A stretch of DNA of 64,000 bases. Source: Pleodorina starrii. Lineage: Eukaryota > Chlorophyta > Chlorophyceae > Chlamydomonadales > Volvocaceae. Position numbers and translations under genes: made by a program. The notes under the pieces were generated by a model, which did no database searches, was not told where the DNA came from, and was given only the letters and a program-made list of their open reading frames with translations. Positions within the stretch are counted from its first letter, which is position 1. Each line of letters begins with the position of its first letter. Positions 42,577 to 55,000 of this stretch are shown piece by piece. The DNA lies in NCBI GenBank assembly GCA_030267565.1, contig BRXU01000021.1, positions 2,078,501-2,142,500 on the forward strand. The letters are read 5' to 3'.

Positions 42577-42916
42577 GTGGGCTCGCGCGGGGCGTGCGCG
42601 ACAGCAGCTGGACTGCAGCCGGGCTCACTGCATCCAGTACTGGCCCCGAGGCCTGACCGCTGGGGCGAGGCCGCGCTCCTTCTTCCTAGCGTGAGGTCCG
42701 AGCTCGGCGCCTACGTGCGCGCGAGCAACAGTGCTGCTGAGCTGACTACTATAATGCACAAGCGATAAGGCAGCCAGCCAGGTTGATCAGGCCCGGCCGG
42801 CGCCACGCTAGTGCATGTGAGACACCATTGTGGCGGCTTGGGCTAACGCCACAGCGAGAGTCGCTGCTGGGGATCTGATTGTGTGTTACAATATCATATA
42901 TCCTTCGGCATCGTAA

Positions 42917-43085
42917 TGACCAAGCGAAGCGCTTCCAGCAGGAAGCGCTCGCGCCTAGGTAGGAGCTCGTTTGGACGAGCAGTACGACCGTAATATCTCC
43001 CATAAGATGGAGATACGTCCAGATACGCTCGAGGGTCCTTCCTAGCGTCTCTTCGCGCCCTCACCGGGCATTTGTCCCGGAAATG
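42917..43085 (+). other. Cluster of four short hairpins, possible structured RNA
   Basis: In 170 bp: AGCGCTTCC/GGAAGCGCT (4-nt loop), GCTCGT/ACGAGC (4-nt loop), TATCTCC/GGAGATA (8-nt loop) and CCGGG/CCCGG (7-nt loop), all in order. No known RNA family was recognised and no promoter is evident; strand is arbitrary. Confidence 0.3.
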
Positions 43086-44389
43086 TACCGACACCAACGG
43101 TGCACGACAAGCAGCTCAGCACATTGGGCAAAGTGTAGTACGCAGGGAATTTAGAGTATAGCGAAAGCTCAGCTCGCTCGTGTTGATCTAAGAAGAGCTA
43201 AGAGTTGCAAGTGCTCTAAACGGAGGTAGGCGTCCGTTCAAGCAGGGGGGCCATAGGCCATAGATTGTTGATAGAGGTATGGACGTATGGTGGCGGGCGG
43301 GTACGTTTTATCCCTAGGCTACCATGGCCGCAAAGGGAGGTACTGCGGGAATAATCCCACCCCTCTTGGATACTTGATGATTTGTATTTGTGTGCGCCCC
43401 TTGCTTGACGGAAGCCCGCCCGTTGTGGGGGGACAGGGGGGCACACGCAGCAGGTTACGGGCGCACAGCCAATACGCACAACATGCAAATGCCTCATGGC
43501 TCCTCATGCCTCATGCCAAGGACAGCAGCGCGGTGTTGCGCTCTGATCGATGTGCAGAGGCGTGGGCAGGTCAATGGTGGTGCGGCGGTTATGGGCACAT
43601 GCTGTGTGCCTGTGTCTATGTTATGTGGCTGAGTGAAACGATGAGATCGTAGTTTAGTTAGCGGAGGCCGCTCGTTTGTGGGCTAGTAAGTCCCGAGGAA
43701 TAAATGAATTGCAGAGGAGCTGGATAACAGCTACATGGTGCGATCGCACGACGCTGTGGGTCTAATGTTCAATAAAACATCTAGACCAGGCCACTAACCA
43801 ATCGAACCAATTCACCGGCGAAATCCCCTCATCGGAACCTAGGGCCCTTGCCTCCGGGTACCGAGTCAGAGTTCCCGGAACCGGTCGCAAGCTTGGCGGC
43901 CATAGCCACATCTGCGTGACCACCCAGCTAGGTAGGCAAAGCACCGTTGCAGTTTGTTGCGGTTGTAAGTTGTGGTCGTTGCAGTGGGCTCCAGCGCAGG
44001 TCCCCAGCAGACCCCGGAAGAGTACGGCCAACGGGCCAGCAGCGGGCCCTCGCTTCGTGTAATGCTCAGTTAGCCGTTACCGTGCGGGTATTGGCCTGCC
44101 TGCCTTGCGTAGTTCGCTGATCTCTATTCGCGTGTGGTTATTGTCCGTTGCTGTTGTTGTTCTTATTGCTGTTGTTGTTACGATGGGTTCCCATAAGCAA
44201 AAGCAGTCAATGCGCCAGGTTTTTGTTAATCGAAATGCGGTGCTAGCGTGCGTGGCAGCAGGTCTTTTGCGCGCGTGCGCACGCCGTGCCGGCTCCCGCC
44301 GCCGTTCCAGGCGCCCAGCAGCCAGCAGAACGGCAGCCGTCGCCGTGTACAGACCGGATCCGACGAATCAGATTGATCTGGATCCAGAT

Positions 44390-44534
44390 CTAGATCTGAT
44401 CCACAAGCAACGCCTCCAGTCGGGAGATCTCACCCCTCAGCGCCGCCAACCGCATCCGATTCAACCGGGCAACCAACGCAAGCACACCGTCACCGTCACC
44501 GTCAAGAACGCCGCCGCCAGCAGCGACTGCCGCT

Positions 44535-44565
<31 letters not shown>

Positions 44566-47500
44566 CCGCCGCCGCCTCACGGCTTGCGGGACAGCAGCTA
44601 CTCCCCGCTGCTGCTGATCCTCCTGCGAGTGCACTTCCCGTCAGGTCCCCGCCCCCGCAGCAGGCACCCCCCCACTCGGCCGCCGCGCCCGTCCGCGTCC
44701 CGCTCGCCGCCCCATCCCCATCTGCAGCCGCCCCGCTGCCGCCGCACGCCTCCCCGCCTGTCCCTCCAGTGCCTGGTGCTCCCGCTCCCGCTGCCGCTGC
44801 CGCTGCCGCTGTCGCCTCCGCTGGCGCGCATTGCTCCAGGAACGGCCCGCCCCCGGAGCCGGCGGCCATCACCGCGGAGGGGCGAGGCGCTGTGGCGCGA
44901 GCGCAAAGGGCGAGCGGGAGCGGGAGCGCGGCGAGGAGGACGGGGGGGGGCAAACCAGAGCGGGTGGGGTGAGCGGGACGCGGGAGGGTGGCAGGGGGTT
45001 TGTGTGTGGGAGGCATGAAGAGGCAGCGATGACCCGATGAGGGAAGCTCACACTCACGCATCCGAGCACCCAGACGAAGCCATACGGCCTTATCCACCCT
45101 CAAACAGCAAGGGCACCGCGAGGGCAAAAAGCACTATCAGACTTTCAGGTGCACAGCAGCCGCACCTGACACCGCCGCGGTCGAAGCCGCTAGAGCCGCC
45201 GCCGCTGCGTCCGCCGCCACCTCCGCCAACCTCGCCTGCAGCCGCCCCAGCTCCGACCGCACCTCCGCCGCCGTCGCCGACCCCGCCACCAACGACCTGT
45301 ACGACACCTTGCCCGGCCGCGCCGCGCTGTCGTACTCACGCTCGTCCACCGCGAACAGCGGCGGCGGGGCCGCGGGGCCCGCCGCCGCCTCCTCCCCCGC
45401 CGCAACTGCCTGCGGCGGCGGCGGCGGCAGGAATCCGTAGTAGAGGAGCGCCTCGTCGGGTCGCAGGTCGCCGTAGCTGATGCACACCTGCATTCGCGGC
45501 GGCGAGTTGAGGTAACCGGCAACCAGGAGCACCATGGTGAGCACCAGGCAGGCAGGCAGGCAGGCAGGCACGGGCAGCTGGCAGCTGGCAGCAGCAGCAG
45601 CAGGCGGCGGCGGGAATAGCTCCTCCCGGGTGCAAGGGACCCTTGCGGGCAGGAGAACGCGATGTAGTACCGGTATCCTGGGTAGTATCCAGCCTGTACC
45701 TGACATGTTCCGATCGGGCCTTTGCTGAAGGCGGATACAACACGCGACATGCCCGGAACAGAGGGGGGGGAAGGGAGAAGAAGCGGCGGAGCACGGAGTG
45801 GCCCAGCCCGGCCGAGCGTAGCACTGCTGGGGGCGGGGGGCTGCGGACGACGAAGCGAGGCCAGGGGGGCCAGGGAGTTCCTCGCCCCTCGCCCTCCACC
45901 CTCCACCCGGCTGTTGCTGCCCCTCCTCCACCCACTCCACTCCGCATCAGTTGGAGCTGTTCAAGCCGCACCCAGCCACTGTCCACTGTCCACTATCCAC
46001 TGTCCCAATGCCTGCGTCCTCACCCACCCACCCCACCCTACCCCACCCTACCCCAGTCCGCAGCTCCGCACCTCCTCCCCGGGCGCCAGATCCCGACCGG
46101 CGACCAGCTCCAAAACCACCACCCCCTCGCCGGAGCCCCCGCCGCCGCCGCCACCGCCGAAGCCGCCGCCACTTGCGCCGCCATCCTCCGGCAATACTCG
46201 GAAGCGCAGCTGGCTGGGAGCCGCCGCCGCCGCCGCCGCCGCTGCTGCTGCTGCTGCTGCTGCTGCTGTAGGCGCAGGCGATGCGCCCTCCGCCGCCCCG
46301 TGCAGAGAGGACTGGTCTGAATGTGGTTGTGGTTGCGGTTGCGGTTGTTGGTCAGGTGGTTGGTGGTTGCAGTGGTTGGCCAGGTCGATGAGGGGGATGA
46401 GCAGCATGGAGCCGCGGGGGCCGTGGATGGAGCGACTGCTCACCTGGGGGGACGTGGGAGGTCGTTAGGTCGTTAGGTGGTTAGGTGGTTAGGTGGTTAG
46501 GTCGTTAGGGAGTTAGGTCGGCGGAATGTACTGGAGTCGGGGAGTCCCGTAACGCAGCCCGGCCCGGCCGTACCATGCATGTGGCCCAGGCAAACTCCGC
46601 CAGGCTGATCTGCCGCCGGAATACGGCACGTGACAGCGGCAGCCGTACGGATGGCTCCGCGCCCGACCACACGCGCCGCATCCACTCCCGCTTGCGACCC
46701 GCCAGCGATCGCTGCGGGGGGGGGGTATCCACGTATAGGGGGGGGGGGGACGGGACGGCAACGGGGGAGTTGTCAGTTGTCAGTTGTGTGTGTATTGGAG
46801 ATTTGGATTGCAATGCGAAGTTGGTACACTGGACACAGCCGCCAGGAGCCCTAAACGACCCCAAAGGAAACCGAGGCAAGGTAGTCCAGGGCAGCCCCGC
46901 CCCGCCCGCCAACCGGCCAGTCAGTCCCCCGCCACCCCACACCCCCACATCCCCCCCAGCCCCAGCACCAGCACCATGGGTTGTCCCACCAACCCGTCCT
47001 CCCCCTCTTGGTGTGTATGAGACACACATGAGCTAGCGCCCACCCCCAGGCCCCCCACGCCCTACCAGGTCCTCGCCCGCCAGCGCCGCCACCGCCTCCT
47101 CCCCAAATTCCTCCACACAGGAAGGCTGCCAGACGGATGAGCCGCCACCGCCCCGCCGCGTGCCCGTCGCCTCCACGGCAGCGGCAGCCAGGGCGCCGCC
47201 GCCGCTGCCGCCGGGTTGCCCTGGCGGCGGCGACGGCGGCGAAGGCGGAGGCAGGGCGTCGAAGTACGGGCCGTACCTGGGACGAGCGCGGTACCGCTCC
47301 CGCAGCAGCTGCACCGCTAGCTCCTGCGAATGGAGGCGGGTGAGGATTGAGGCGGCGCGGGGGGGTGGTCAAGGTTTTGGTTTCGGTTTTGGTTTCGGTT
47401 TCGGTTTTGGTTTTGGCCTTCCTTTTGCCCCCCTCGCTGGCTAGGCGCTCTAGTAGGTATAGCCCACCCGCCCATCCGCCCACCCACCTCCCGGCGCCAC

Positions 47501-48707
47501 CCCACCTACCAGCCACCCTTCCACGGCACCACCCAACCCGCCCACCCAGCCGGCCGCCCAGCCGCCCGCCCGCCTCCGTTCCACCGCTGCGGTATCCTAT
47601 CCTACATTTTATCACCCACCCGCCCACCCACCCGGCCACCCGCCCACCCGCTCACCGGCGCCGTGTCATCTGCACTGCCCAGGGCTATCGCCGCTGACAG
47701 GGGCACACGGACCAACACCTCCCCCGCCGCCAGCGCCTCGGCCGCCACCAGGCCCCTCACGCCGCCCCCTCCCCCTCCTCCGCCCCCTCCTCCGCCCCCT
47801 CCTCCGCCCCCGCCTCCGCCCCCTCCCCCACCCCCGCCCCCTCCCCCTCCCCCTCCTCCACTGCTGCGGACCTCCACCCGGATCTGAACATGCGGAGGGC
47901 AATGGGGGAGGGAAGGGGAGGGGAGGGAGGGGAGGGTAAGAAAGAAGGATACCGCAGCGAAGGGACAGAGGCGGCCGGGGAAGGGTGTGGGTGGGTGACT
48001 GGGTGTATGGCCAACAGCAGCGGGGATGAGGGATGAGCCACCGGGGCGCCACCGATGGCAGCATCGTACCAACGGTAGGTAGCACCAGGCCGCCGTGCGC
48101 AGCAGCGGCAGCCGCGGACGTGGGGTGGTCGGGGCGGGGTGTGGCAGTGCGAGGTGGCCAGCTGACTGGCTGGTGGAACGTACTGGGAAGGGGCCAGGTG
48201 GGCGGGCGTGGGGGCGGGGGCCTCAGGGCTGTACGGCAGCGCACGTGAAGCGCATTCATTGGGTTTCGGAGTCAATGTGCGCTCCGCGGGAGGGCGATGG
48301 CACGGAGGCGTGTTTGACCCCGGGGGCGGGGCGGCCCAGGCCTGGTTTGGCCACCGTTGTGCGTATTTGGGTGTGCGCGTGTGGGGCTGATACGCCTGAG
48401 TTTTGTTTGTATGGTGGGTGAAAGGTGAGAGGTTCGGGGGAGATATCGCGGCCTTGACGAATACCTGGGATCCGAGTCCGAGAAGCCAGTCGATTAGCGA
48501 CTGTTCAGGCGACTCGGGCGCAGCTACTACTGCTGCCGCGGTTGGCGCGGTCGCCGTCGCCTGCAGGGCCGCGAGAGTGGCATCATAGGGACATATTTTG
48601 GTTCGAATCGTATCTCGCCAGGGGAGCCGTAGGAGGCAGCGCTGCGCGTCGCGGCTGGTGTCCCTACCCCGGGTCCGACAAGGGCAGCTCCGACGACGCG
48701 TTCGCAT
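44390..48707 (-). CDS. SET-domain protein lysine methyltransferase, Rubisco LSMT/SETD-like
   Basis: Predicted S-adenosylmethionine-dependent protein methyltransferase. Exons on minus: 48465-48707, 47656-47883, 47066-47323, 46574-46711, 46072-46443, about 45166-45487, and a probable last exon ending at TAG 44390. Exons 1-5 are all phase 0 with GT-AG ends. Exon 1 has SLIDWLLGLGSQ. Exon 2 starts the SET fold (IRVEVRSS, a 33-Gly run, then VRGLVAAEALAAGEVLVRVPLS). Exon 5 carries LIPLIDLANHC, exon 6 VCISYGDLRPDEALLYYGF, the AdoMet-binding and catalytic Tyr part. The last exon ends in a helical LNRMRLAALRGEISRLEALL, similar in style to the substrate-binding C-terminus. The start at 48707 (MRTRRRSCPCRTRG) could be a plastid transit peptide; an ATG at 48836 is the alternative. 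If the exon 6 donor is not used, the protein ends at 45137. Confidence 0.8.
46455..46513. repeat. GGTGGTTA/GGTCGTTA tandem repeat
   Basis: Six or seven copies of a degenerate 10-bp unit in the intron of the SET gene between the exons at 46443 and 46711. Confidence 0.8.
47761..47859 (-). repeat. Polyglycine-encoding repeat (33 Gly codons) in the SET gene
   Basis: 99 bp of mixed GGA/GGG/GGC codons on the minus strand encode 33 consecutive glycines between VRSS and VRGLVAA. This is the place of the short Gly-rich turn that opens the SET fold. Mixed codon use means it is not a pure microsatellite. Confidence 0.92.
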
Positions 48708-49369
48708 ACCAGACCCAAGATAAGGACAAGGGCTTTCATGATCTCTGTTCACTGTGTATGGGCAGGAAAATGAAACGGTAAAAGTAAGGCGCCCAGCAGT
48801 ATTCCAGTATGCCCTGTACGGCTCAATTCGGGACAAGACACCGTTACGACGAATCGTTCTGCCTTAACCTTCACGAAGACCTCTGTTGAACGAAGCAAAG
48901 TGGTACCATGCTAAATGCTTAATTTACACTTCGGCTGTGACCACAAGTACACTTTAAGTATTAAACTTCGTCCGGGAGAGGCACAGCTGTACCACCAAAT
49001 TATCCTGGTTTCCAAATGCAAGCTCATATATGAAAGGGGTGACATTCAGCACGGCTTGAGGTTGTTCAGGCTGAAACTCTAGGTGCAGCATCCCGTTTCG
49101 CTGGCTTCCCGCGGGTTACAGGTACGAATTTGGGCATCAAGGCTAGGAGACAATCTCGTTTACTATACCAATAAAGCCTACGTGGGTTCTGTTCTTGGCA
49201 GCACGCCGTGTCTCTTTGCTTGCCCGTTCCGCGACAGCCTGGGTTGTCCTAGCTGTTGCAGGCTCGAGTCAGGTTACATGCACCGAATATTTTAGTTTTG
49301 GCAGCTAGCGTAGGCTAAGTTACTTCGGTTGCCAAGCTCGCACTTACTTTTCGCTGTAGAGTCTGCAGG
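48708..49369. other. Divergent intergenic/promoter region
   Basis: 662 bp between the proposed starts of the SET gene (minus) and the acylated-protein gene (plus). It must hold both promoters and 5' untranslated regions. It is AT-richer than the flanking exons; no clear TATA box or other motif could be assigned. Confidence 0.5.
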
Positions 49370-50117
49370 ATGGGCTGCCTGTGCTTTGGCAGTGGAAAGG
49401 AGTCGTTAAGCGACCTCTCGGCACCTCTTGACCCCGCGGTGCCGCAGCCGAAGCCCGGTAGGTTCGCGCCAGCCATGTGCGCCGAACGTGCACGTCCATC
49501 CGACCCATTTGGCCGCCAGCTGCCCTTGCCCTCCGCACCACGTCTAGCCTCAGATGTGCCTTGCAACGTGTGCACCTTGACGCTGCAAAACACTTCCCAA
49601 CAAATTCGCCCCTTTCGTTTCCCGCAGCCAACGCGGAGAGCAGGGCTTCGGGCAGCGCAGCCACAGCCAACGGCCCCAAGGGCCCAAACGCGGCCGCCGG
49701 CGGACAGGCGTCCGCGGGCGGCGCAGCCACAGCCAACGGCCCGCCGGCCGCCGCAGCCCCCGCCACCGCGTCCCCGCCGGGCCGTGACGCAGCCCAGCAG
49801 CCTGCATCGGCCTCCACCGGCGGCGCTTCCTCCCCAGCGCCCGAGGACGCCGCTGCGGCGGGCGCTGCAGGGACCGGCGGCCTGCCCCGGGCCAACACCG
49901 GCAACCGGCCGAAGCCCCTCATCATCCCGGGCTCGCCGCCCAGCCCGCCCGCTCCGCCAAAGGTCAGGGGCACGGCACCCGCGGCGCAGTGGGGCTGGCA
50001 CTTGGCAGGGCTGCGCAGGAACGGGTCCGATGGGCCGAGGGGAGAGCGGGGCAGGGAGGGCGGGAGGGAGGGCGCCGTGCAGCCACCTGCTGTCACCCCA
50101 TCTGCAAAGAGGGCCAC

Positions 50118-50151
<34 letters not shown>

Positions 50152-52046
50152 TCTGTGCCTGGCTGGCTGCCTGCCTGCCTGGCTGGCTGCCACCAGCTGG
50201 GTGGCTGAACTCCAGGCGCCAATCCGGCAGGCGGGCCGGTGTCAGCGGGGCCGGTGGTCTGGGGGGCGCACCGGACGGAGCTGTGGCCACACCCGGACGG
50301 AGCCGGAGACGGTGGCATGGGGGGTCGCGGCTTGTGGCTGTGAGCCTGTGGCTGCGGGGGGAGGTTTCGGAGCCACACCCCCGGATTCCCTCCCGATCCC
50401 CGGACTCCCGCCGGCCTCTGGATCTTTCTGACCCCCACCCCTTATGACCCTGATGCCCAACCCCTCAGGCCGGGCATTGGAACATCACGCCGACACAGCC
50501 GGGCCCGCAGCAGCAGCAGCAGCAACGGCAGCAGCAGCAGAATGAGGAGGACGCCGATGTGGAGGACATCGAGGTGGGGGCGGGGGCGGGGCGAGGCGGG
50601 GGTAGGGGGAAGGCAGGAACCGGGCTAGGCCGAGCCCAGCCGGAGGCAGCAGCGTCAGTGCAATGGCCCTTGTCCTGGCCTGAGCCCTCTGCTGCTCTTG
50701 GGAGTGGAGCTTCCTCTGGGCAGCTTGGCGAGGCTGGGTCCCAGATGGGCCCAGTCCTCGGACGACCCGTGGCCAACTAAAGGCTGCGTCTCTCGGCGCT
50801 CTCAGACCGTCCTCTGGACCACCTGTGCGGCACCTGGCAGTCTCCCTTCGCCGCCACCACCACTCTCACCGCCGTTGCCGCTCTCACCGCCGCCGCCTCT
50901 TCCACCGCCACAGCCCTTTTTCACCGCTTACTTGTTCGCGGGTTGTGCGGTTTGTGCGGGTTGTGCGGGTGCAGGTAGACCTGGAGGAGGTTCAGGAGCT
51001 GAGCCCCATACCCACCGCCTCAGCCACGCCCGCCTCCCGGCCCACGTCCCTCAACGGCGCCGCCGCGGCCGCCGTCGGCGGCGCCGGCGGCGTGCCGTTT
51101 GGCCGCAGCGGCCGCAGCGGCAGCTTCCATCACAGTCCCTCCAACTTGGGGCCGCGGCGCGGCTCGGCGCAGGCGCTGGTCGGCACCAGGAGCGGCAACT
51201 GCGAGGGCGAGGAGGGCGAGGGCGAGAGTGGGGGGGTGGAGCCGTTTTCGGGGGAGGCGGAGAGCCCGCAGCCGCTGTCCTCGCCGACGGTGGGTGGGCG
51301 GGTGGGGCGGGTGGGGAAGGGGAGGGGTGGGGTTTGGGCGGGAGCGAGGGAGGGGGTAAGGGAAGGTGGAGAGGCGCCGCATGACATGGGGTCATCTGGT
51401 TCGGGGGTGGGGGCGGGGGAGCGCAGGTTCGGAGGGCGAGGGGGGAGGCGGTAGGGAGGGCTTTGATGGTGGCGGCAGAGGGGCTGAAGATGGGCGGCTG
51501 GCTGCCCGGTGAGGGCGAGGGAGGAGGGCGGGACTCCTCTACCCGCCCCCCCTGAACCACCAGCTTCTTTCCCCGCCCGCAGGGGCAGTCGCCGTCGCCA
51601 CAGCAGCAGCAGTTACAGCAGCAGCAGTCCTCGGGCCCGCACGACATCACTGCGGACCGCGGCGGCGACGGCGGTGGGGGCGGTGGCGTCTCCAGCGGCG
51701 TTGAACAGCAGCAGCAAGAGTCGGCGGGGCGCCGATCAGGGCTGCAGCAGCAACAAGGGTCGGTTCCGGAGCGCCTGGCGCTTGGAAAGGAAGAGGCGGA
51801 GGCGGCGCCGTCGGTGCCAGACGGCGGCGAAGGAGGCGGCGGCCGGCGGTCGGCGTCGCCGTCGCCTTCCAGTAGCTCTAACTTTGACGACGACGACGAC
51901 GACGACGATAATGCGGGAGGGGAGGTTGGGACGAAGCCGGAGGGCGGGGAGAAGACGGAGGAGGCGGTGGGTGTGGTGGAAGCTGGCGGCGGCAGCGGCT
52001 TGGCGCCCCTGGGCTCGGCGCCGCACGCGGATGTGCCGCCGCCGCC

Positions 52047-52080
<34 letters not shown>

Positions 52081-55000
52081 CAGGGGCAGGAGCAGCCCCG
52101 ACCGCTGCCTCAGCCGTTCCTGGAGCAACAGCAGCAGCAGCAGGTCCTGCCTAGCCGGAAGACTGCCCTGGGGCCGCACGCCCCCTCCAGGCCGTCGCCC
52201 CTGGGCAACGGAGTGCGTCGCCACGTGGGGCTGGTACGTGATGCGCTTGGGCTGGTTTGGGAAGCAGTGGGGGAAAGCAGTGAGGGGGGAAGCAGTGGGG
52301 GGAAGCAGTGGGGGGGAAAGCGCCACGGCGCCGGCCAGGGCTCGGCGCCGCCGACCCCGACGGCCGGTGGGTAGCTCTTTGGGGCTCGCGTTTGGGCGAT
52401 GGGCGGTGGGTACGGTGGGGGGGCCCGGTTGGCCGGGCCTGCGAACCAGCGAGGTGGCCGGGAGGGGTGGTTCCATCGTTTGGTCCTATCCTGACCCTAT
52501 TCTGTCGAGGGGCAGGCGCCACGGAGGTGGGGAGGTAGGTAGGGAGGGAGGTGGGGAGGAGCCAAGTGAGAGCGCTGGGAGGGGCCTGGGAAGGTCCGGG
52601 CACACTCGAGGGAGGGCGATGTGGCGGTAGGGCTTCGGAGCTTCCGGCGATGTGACGAGGCGAAGTGACATCGAACGACCGGTTCTGGCGGGACCGGGGG
52701 AAACCGGGGGGTGAGAGCCTGCAAGCGGCCGACGCCTGCCGCGGTACGCCTACTCACCCACCTACCCAGCCCGCATGCCGCTCGCTCGCTCTCAACCTCG
52801 GCCACGGCCCCGACCCGACCCGACCCGACCCGACCCGACCCGACCCGCCCGGCCCCGACCCGGCCCGACCCGGTCCTCCTTCCCTCCCTCCTGCATTTCA
52901 GACCCGGCAGAACAGCGGCAGGTCAGACGCCTCCGACCTGTCGCTTCCCGGCGAGTACGAACGGTACGGCGGCGGGAGCAGCGAGGAAGACGAGGCGGCG
53001 GACCGGCAGTACGTGCAGGTGAGCGGAGCGACCAACCGGGCGCCCGGCCTGGCCTGGCCAGCAGGGCCCCGGCTGCGCTGCGTGCCGACCTTTCGGGTGC
53101 CCGGGGCTCCTGACGTGTCAGCATCCGCCGAGAGCGCTGTTGCGCCGCCGGTTCCCGCTCCCCCCCCTCGCGGCCACGCGGCTACGCAGCGACGGATTCA
53201 TTGCAGTGTCTTTGGATGCCTGGAGCCATGAGCGGGGCGGGTGTTGATCGGGGCCCGGGAGGGCGGGTGTGTGGAGGGGTGGGAGGGTTGTGTGTGTCAA
53301 GGGTGGAGGGGAGTGGGAGGCGGAGAGAGCCCCCCGCGGCTTCATTACTTATCCGTTACCTCCGTTTCCCACGACGGGGAGCCAACGCAGAGGGCGTTTG
53401 GCGCGAGAACCGGGAGGTGCGTCGGTACCGCCCCCCCGGGTGTGATACCGCCACACGAGCGGGCGGGCGGGCGGGCGGGCGGGCGGGCGGGCGCGGCCCC
53501 AGCACACCTCACTCCGTCCCATACGGCGTTGCTCTGCGCAACCGCCCGTCACGCGCCCTTTACGCATCACGGCCCAAGTGACCATCTCCCATCGCCCCTC
53601 CTCCTCCCCCCTTGACCTCCGGCCCCCCGTGTCCCCGCCTCCTCCTCCCCTTCCGCCCGCTGACCGTTGACCGTTGACCGCATATTCCTCCGCGGCCGTC
53701 GACTCCCGCCCCCGCGACTCCCGCAACCCTTCTGCGCGCCTACCGCCCACCCGTCTACCCGCGCTTCGACCTCCGTCTCCGTCTCCGTCTCCGCCCTCTC
53801 CCGACTTTCGCTCGGGCCCTCTCGCCCTTCGCGCCTCCATCCATCCCCGCCGGCAAGCCCCAGGCCATCGCGGCTGCAGGGGGGCAAGCGCTCCCGGGAA
53901 CCACCAGCAGAACGTCCACAGCCGCCGCCGCCGCGGGCAAGGCGGGCGGCGGGCTGCTGCTGTCGCCGTCGGCGGAGGCGGCGATTGCGGCGACGGCGGC
54001 GGCGATGGGTGTGGGGCCGCCGGTGTCGGTGTCGGTGCCTGTCCCCGTGCCGGTGTCGGTGTCGGTGCCGATGCCGGGTCCGCGGGGTTCAACCGGGTTT
54101 GAGGCTACGCGGTCGGCCGGGTTTGAGGCCACGAGGTCGTCTGGGTTTGAGGCAACGCAGTCGTCCGGGTACGCCAACCCGATTTGGGGGGAGGCGGAGG
54201 AGGAGGACGACAGCGCGCCGCTGGAGGTGCGGGGCGGGGGCGAGGGGGGGGGGCAGGGGCAGGGGCGGGGCTGGGCGGGGCTGTAGGCCGGGGCGGGGCC
54301 GTGGGCGGGGACGGGGGCGGGCGCGGGCGCGGGGCCTGGGACTGTTCCGCCTTGCGCTTAGATGGGGCTGACTCCGGGGAAGGCCGGTGGGGTTTGGGGG
54401 CTTGGGGTGGCTGGGGGGCGGGCCGCCCGCCCGTTGTGGGGGCCGCTGTGGCGGGTCTCACCCCCACCTCCCTCCCCACCCCCACCCTCCCACCCCCTCC
54501 CTCTCCATGCCGTCATCCCTCCGTCGGGGCCCCCGTCCCGCTCCGCGCCGCGCCCTGCCGCCCTTCCCCACCCACCACGACCCACCCCACCCCGCAGGGC
54601 GCCGAGGAGCCCCCCCTCGATGAGCAGCACCAGCAGCAGCAGCAGCCGCTGCTGCGACTGGGGCAGGATGCGGCCGGTGTTGTGTCGCCCAGCGGGAAGC
54701 AGCAGCAGGACGAAGGTCCCAAGTCCGTAAGCGATTGGGACGACGACGACGGCGATGAAGACGGCGGTGAAGACGGCGACGGCGGGGAGGGCAAGGGCGC
54801 GGGCGTGGGGGCAGCGGCGGCAGCGGAGCGGAGGAGGTCGTCGGCGGGTTCGGCGGCGGCGGGGAGCGACGGCGGGCGGTGGGGCGCCGATCCGGTGGCG
54901 GGCGGTGGTGGGGGTGGTGGGGGTGGTGATGAGGGGGACCCGTCGGAGCGGACGCCGCTGCAGCAGAGGGGCTCGCACGCCTCGCACGAGTGGACCTGTG

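Larger units (their letters stand above)
41258..44389. other. Intergenic region between lipase copy B and the SET gene
   Basis: No gene is supported. It contains a 51-bp exact direct repeat (42256-42306, 42526-42576), a cluster of hairpins (42917-43085) and a 41-bp sequence at 43707-43747 that recurs inverted at 15688-15728. A GC-palindromic stretch (GGGGCCCCGGGCCCC) lies near 41860. Missing 5' exons of the lipase could be here but were not recognised. Confidence 0.5.

Noticed and set aside
45137..46443. Plus-strand ORFs over the SET gene (for example 45722-46468)
   Set aside because: They are antisense to exons carrying clear SET motifs on the minus strand.
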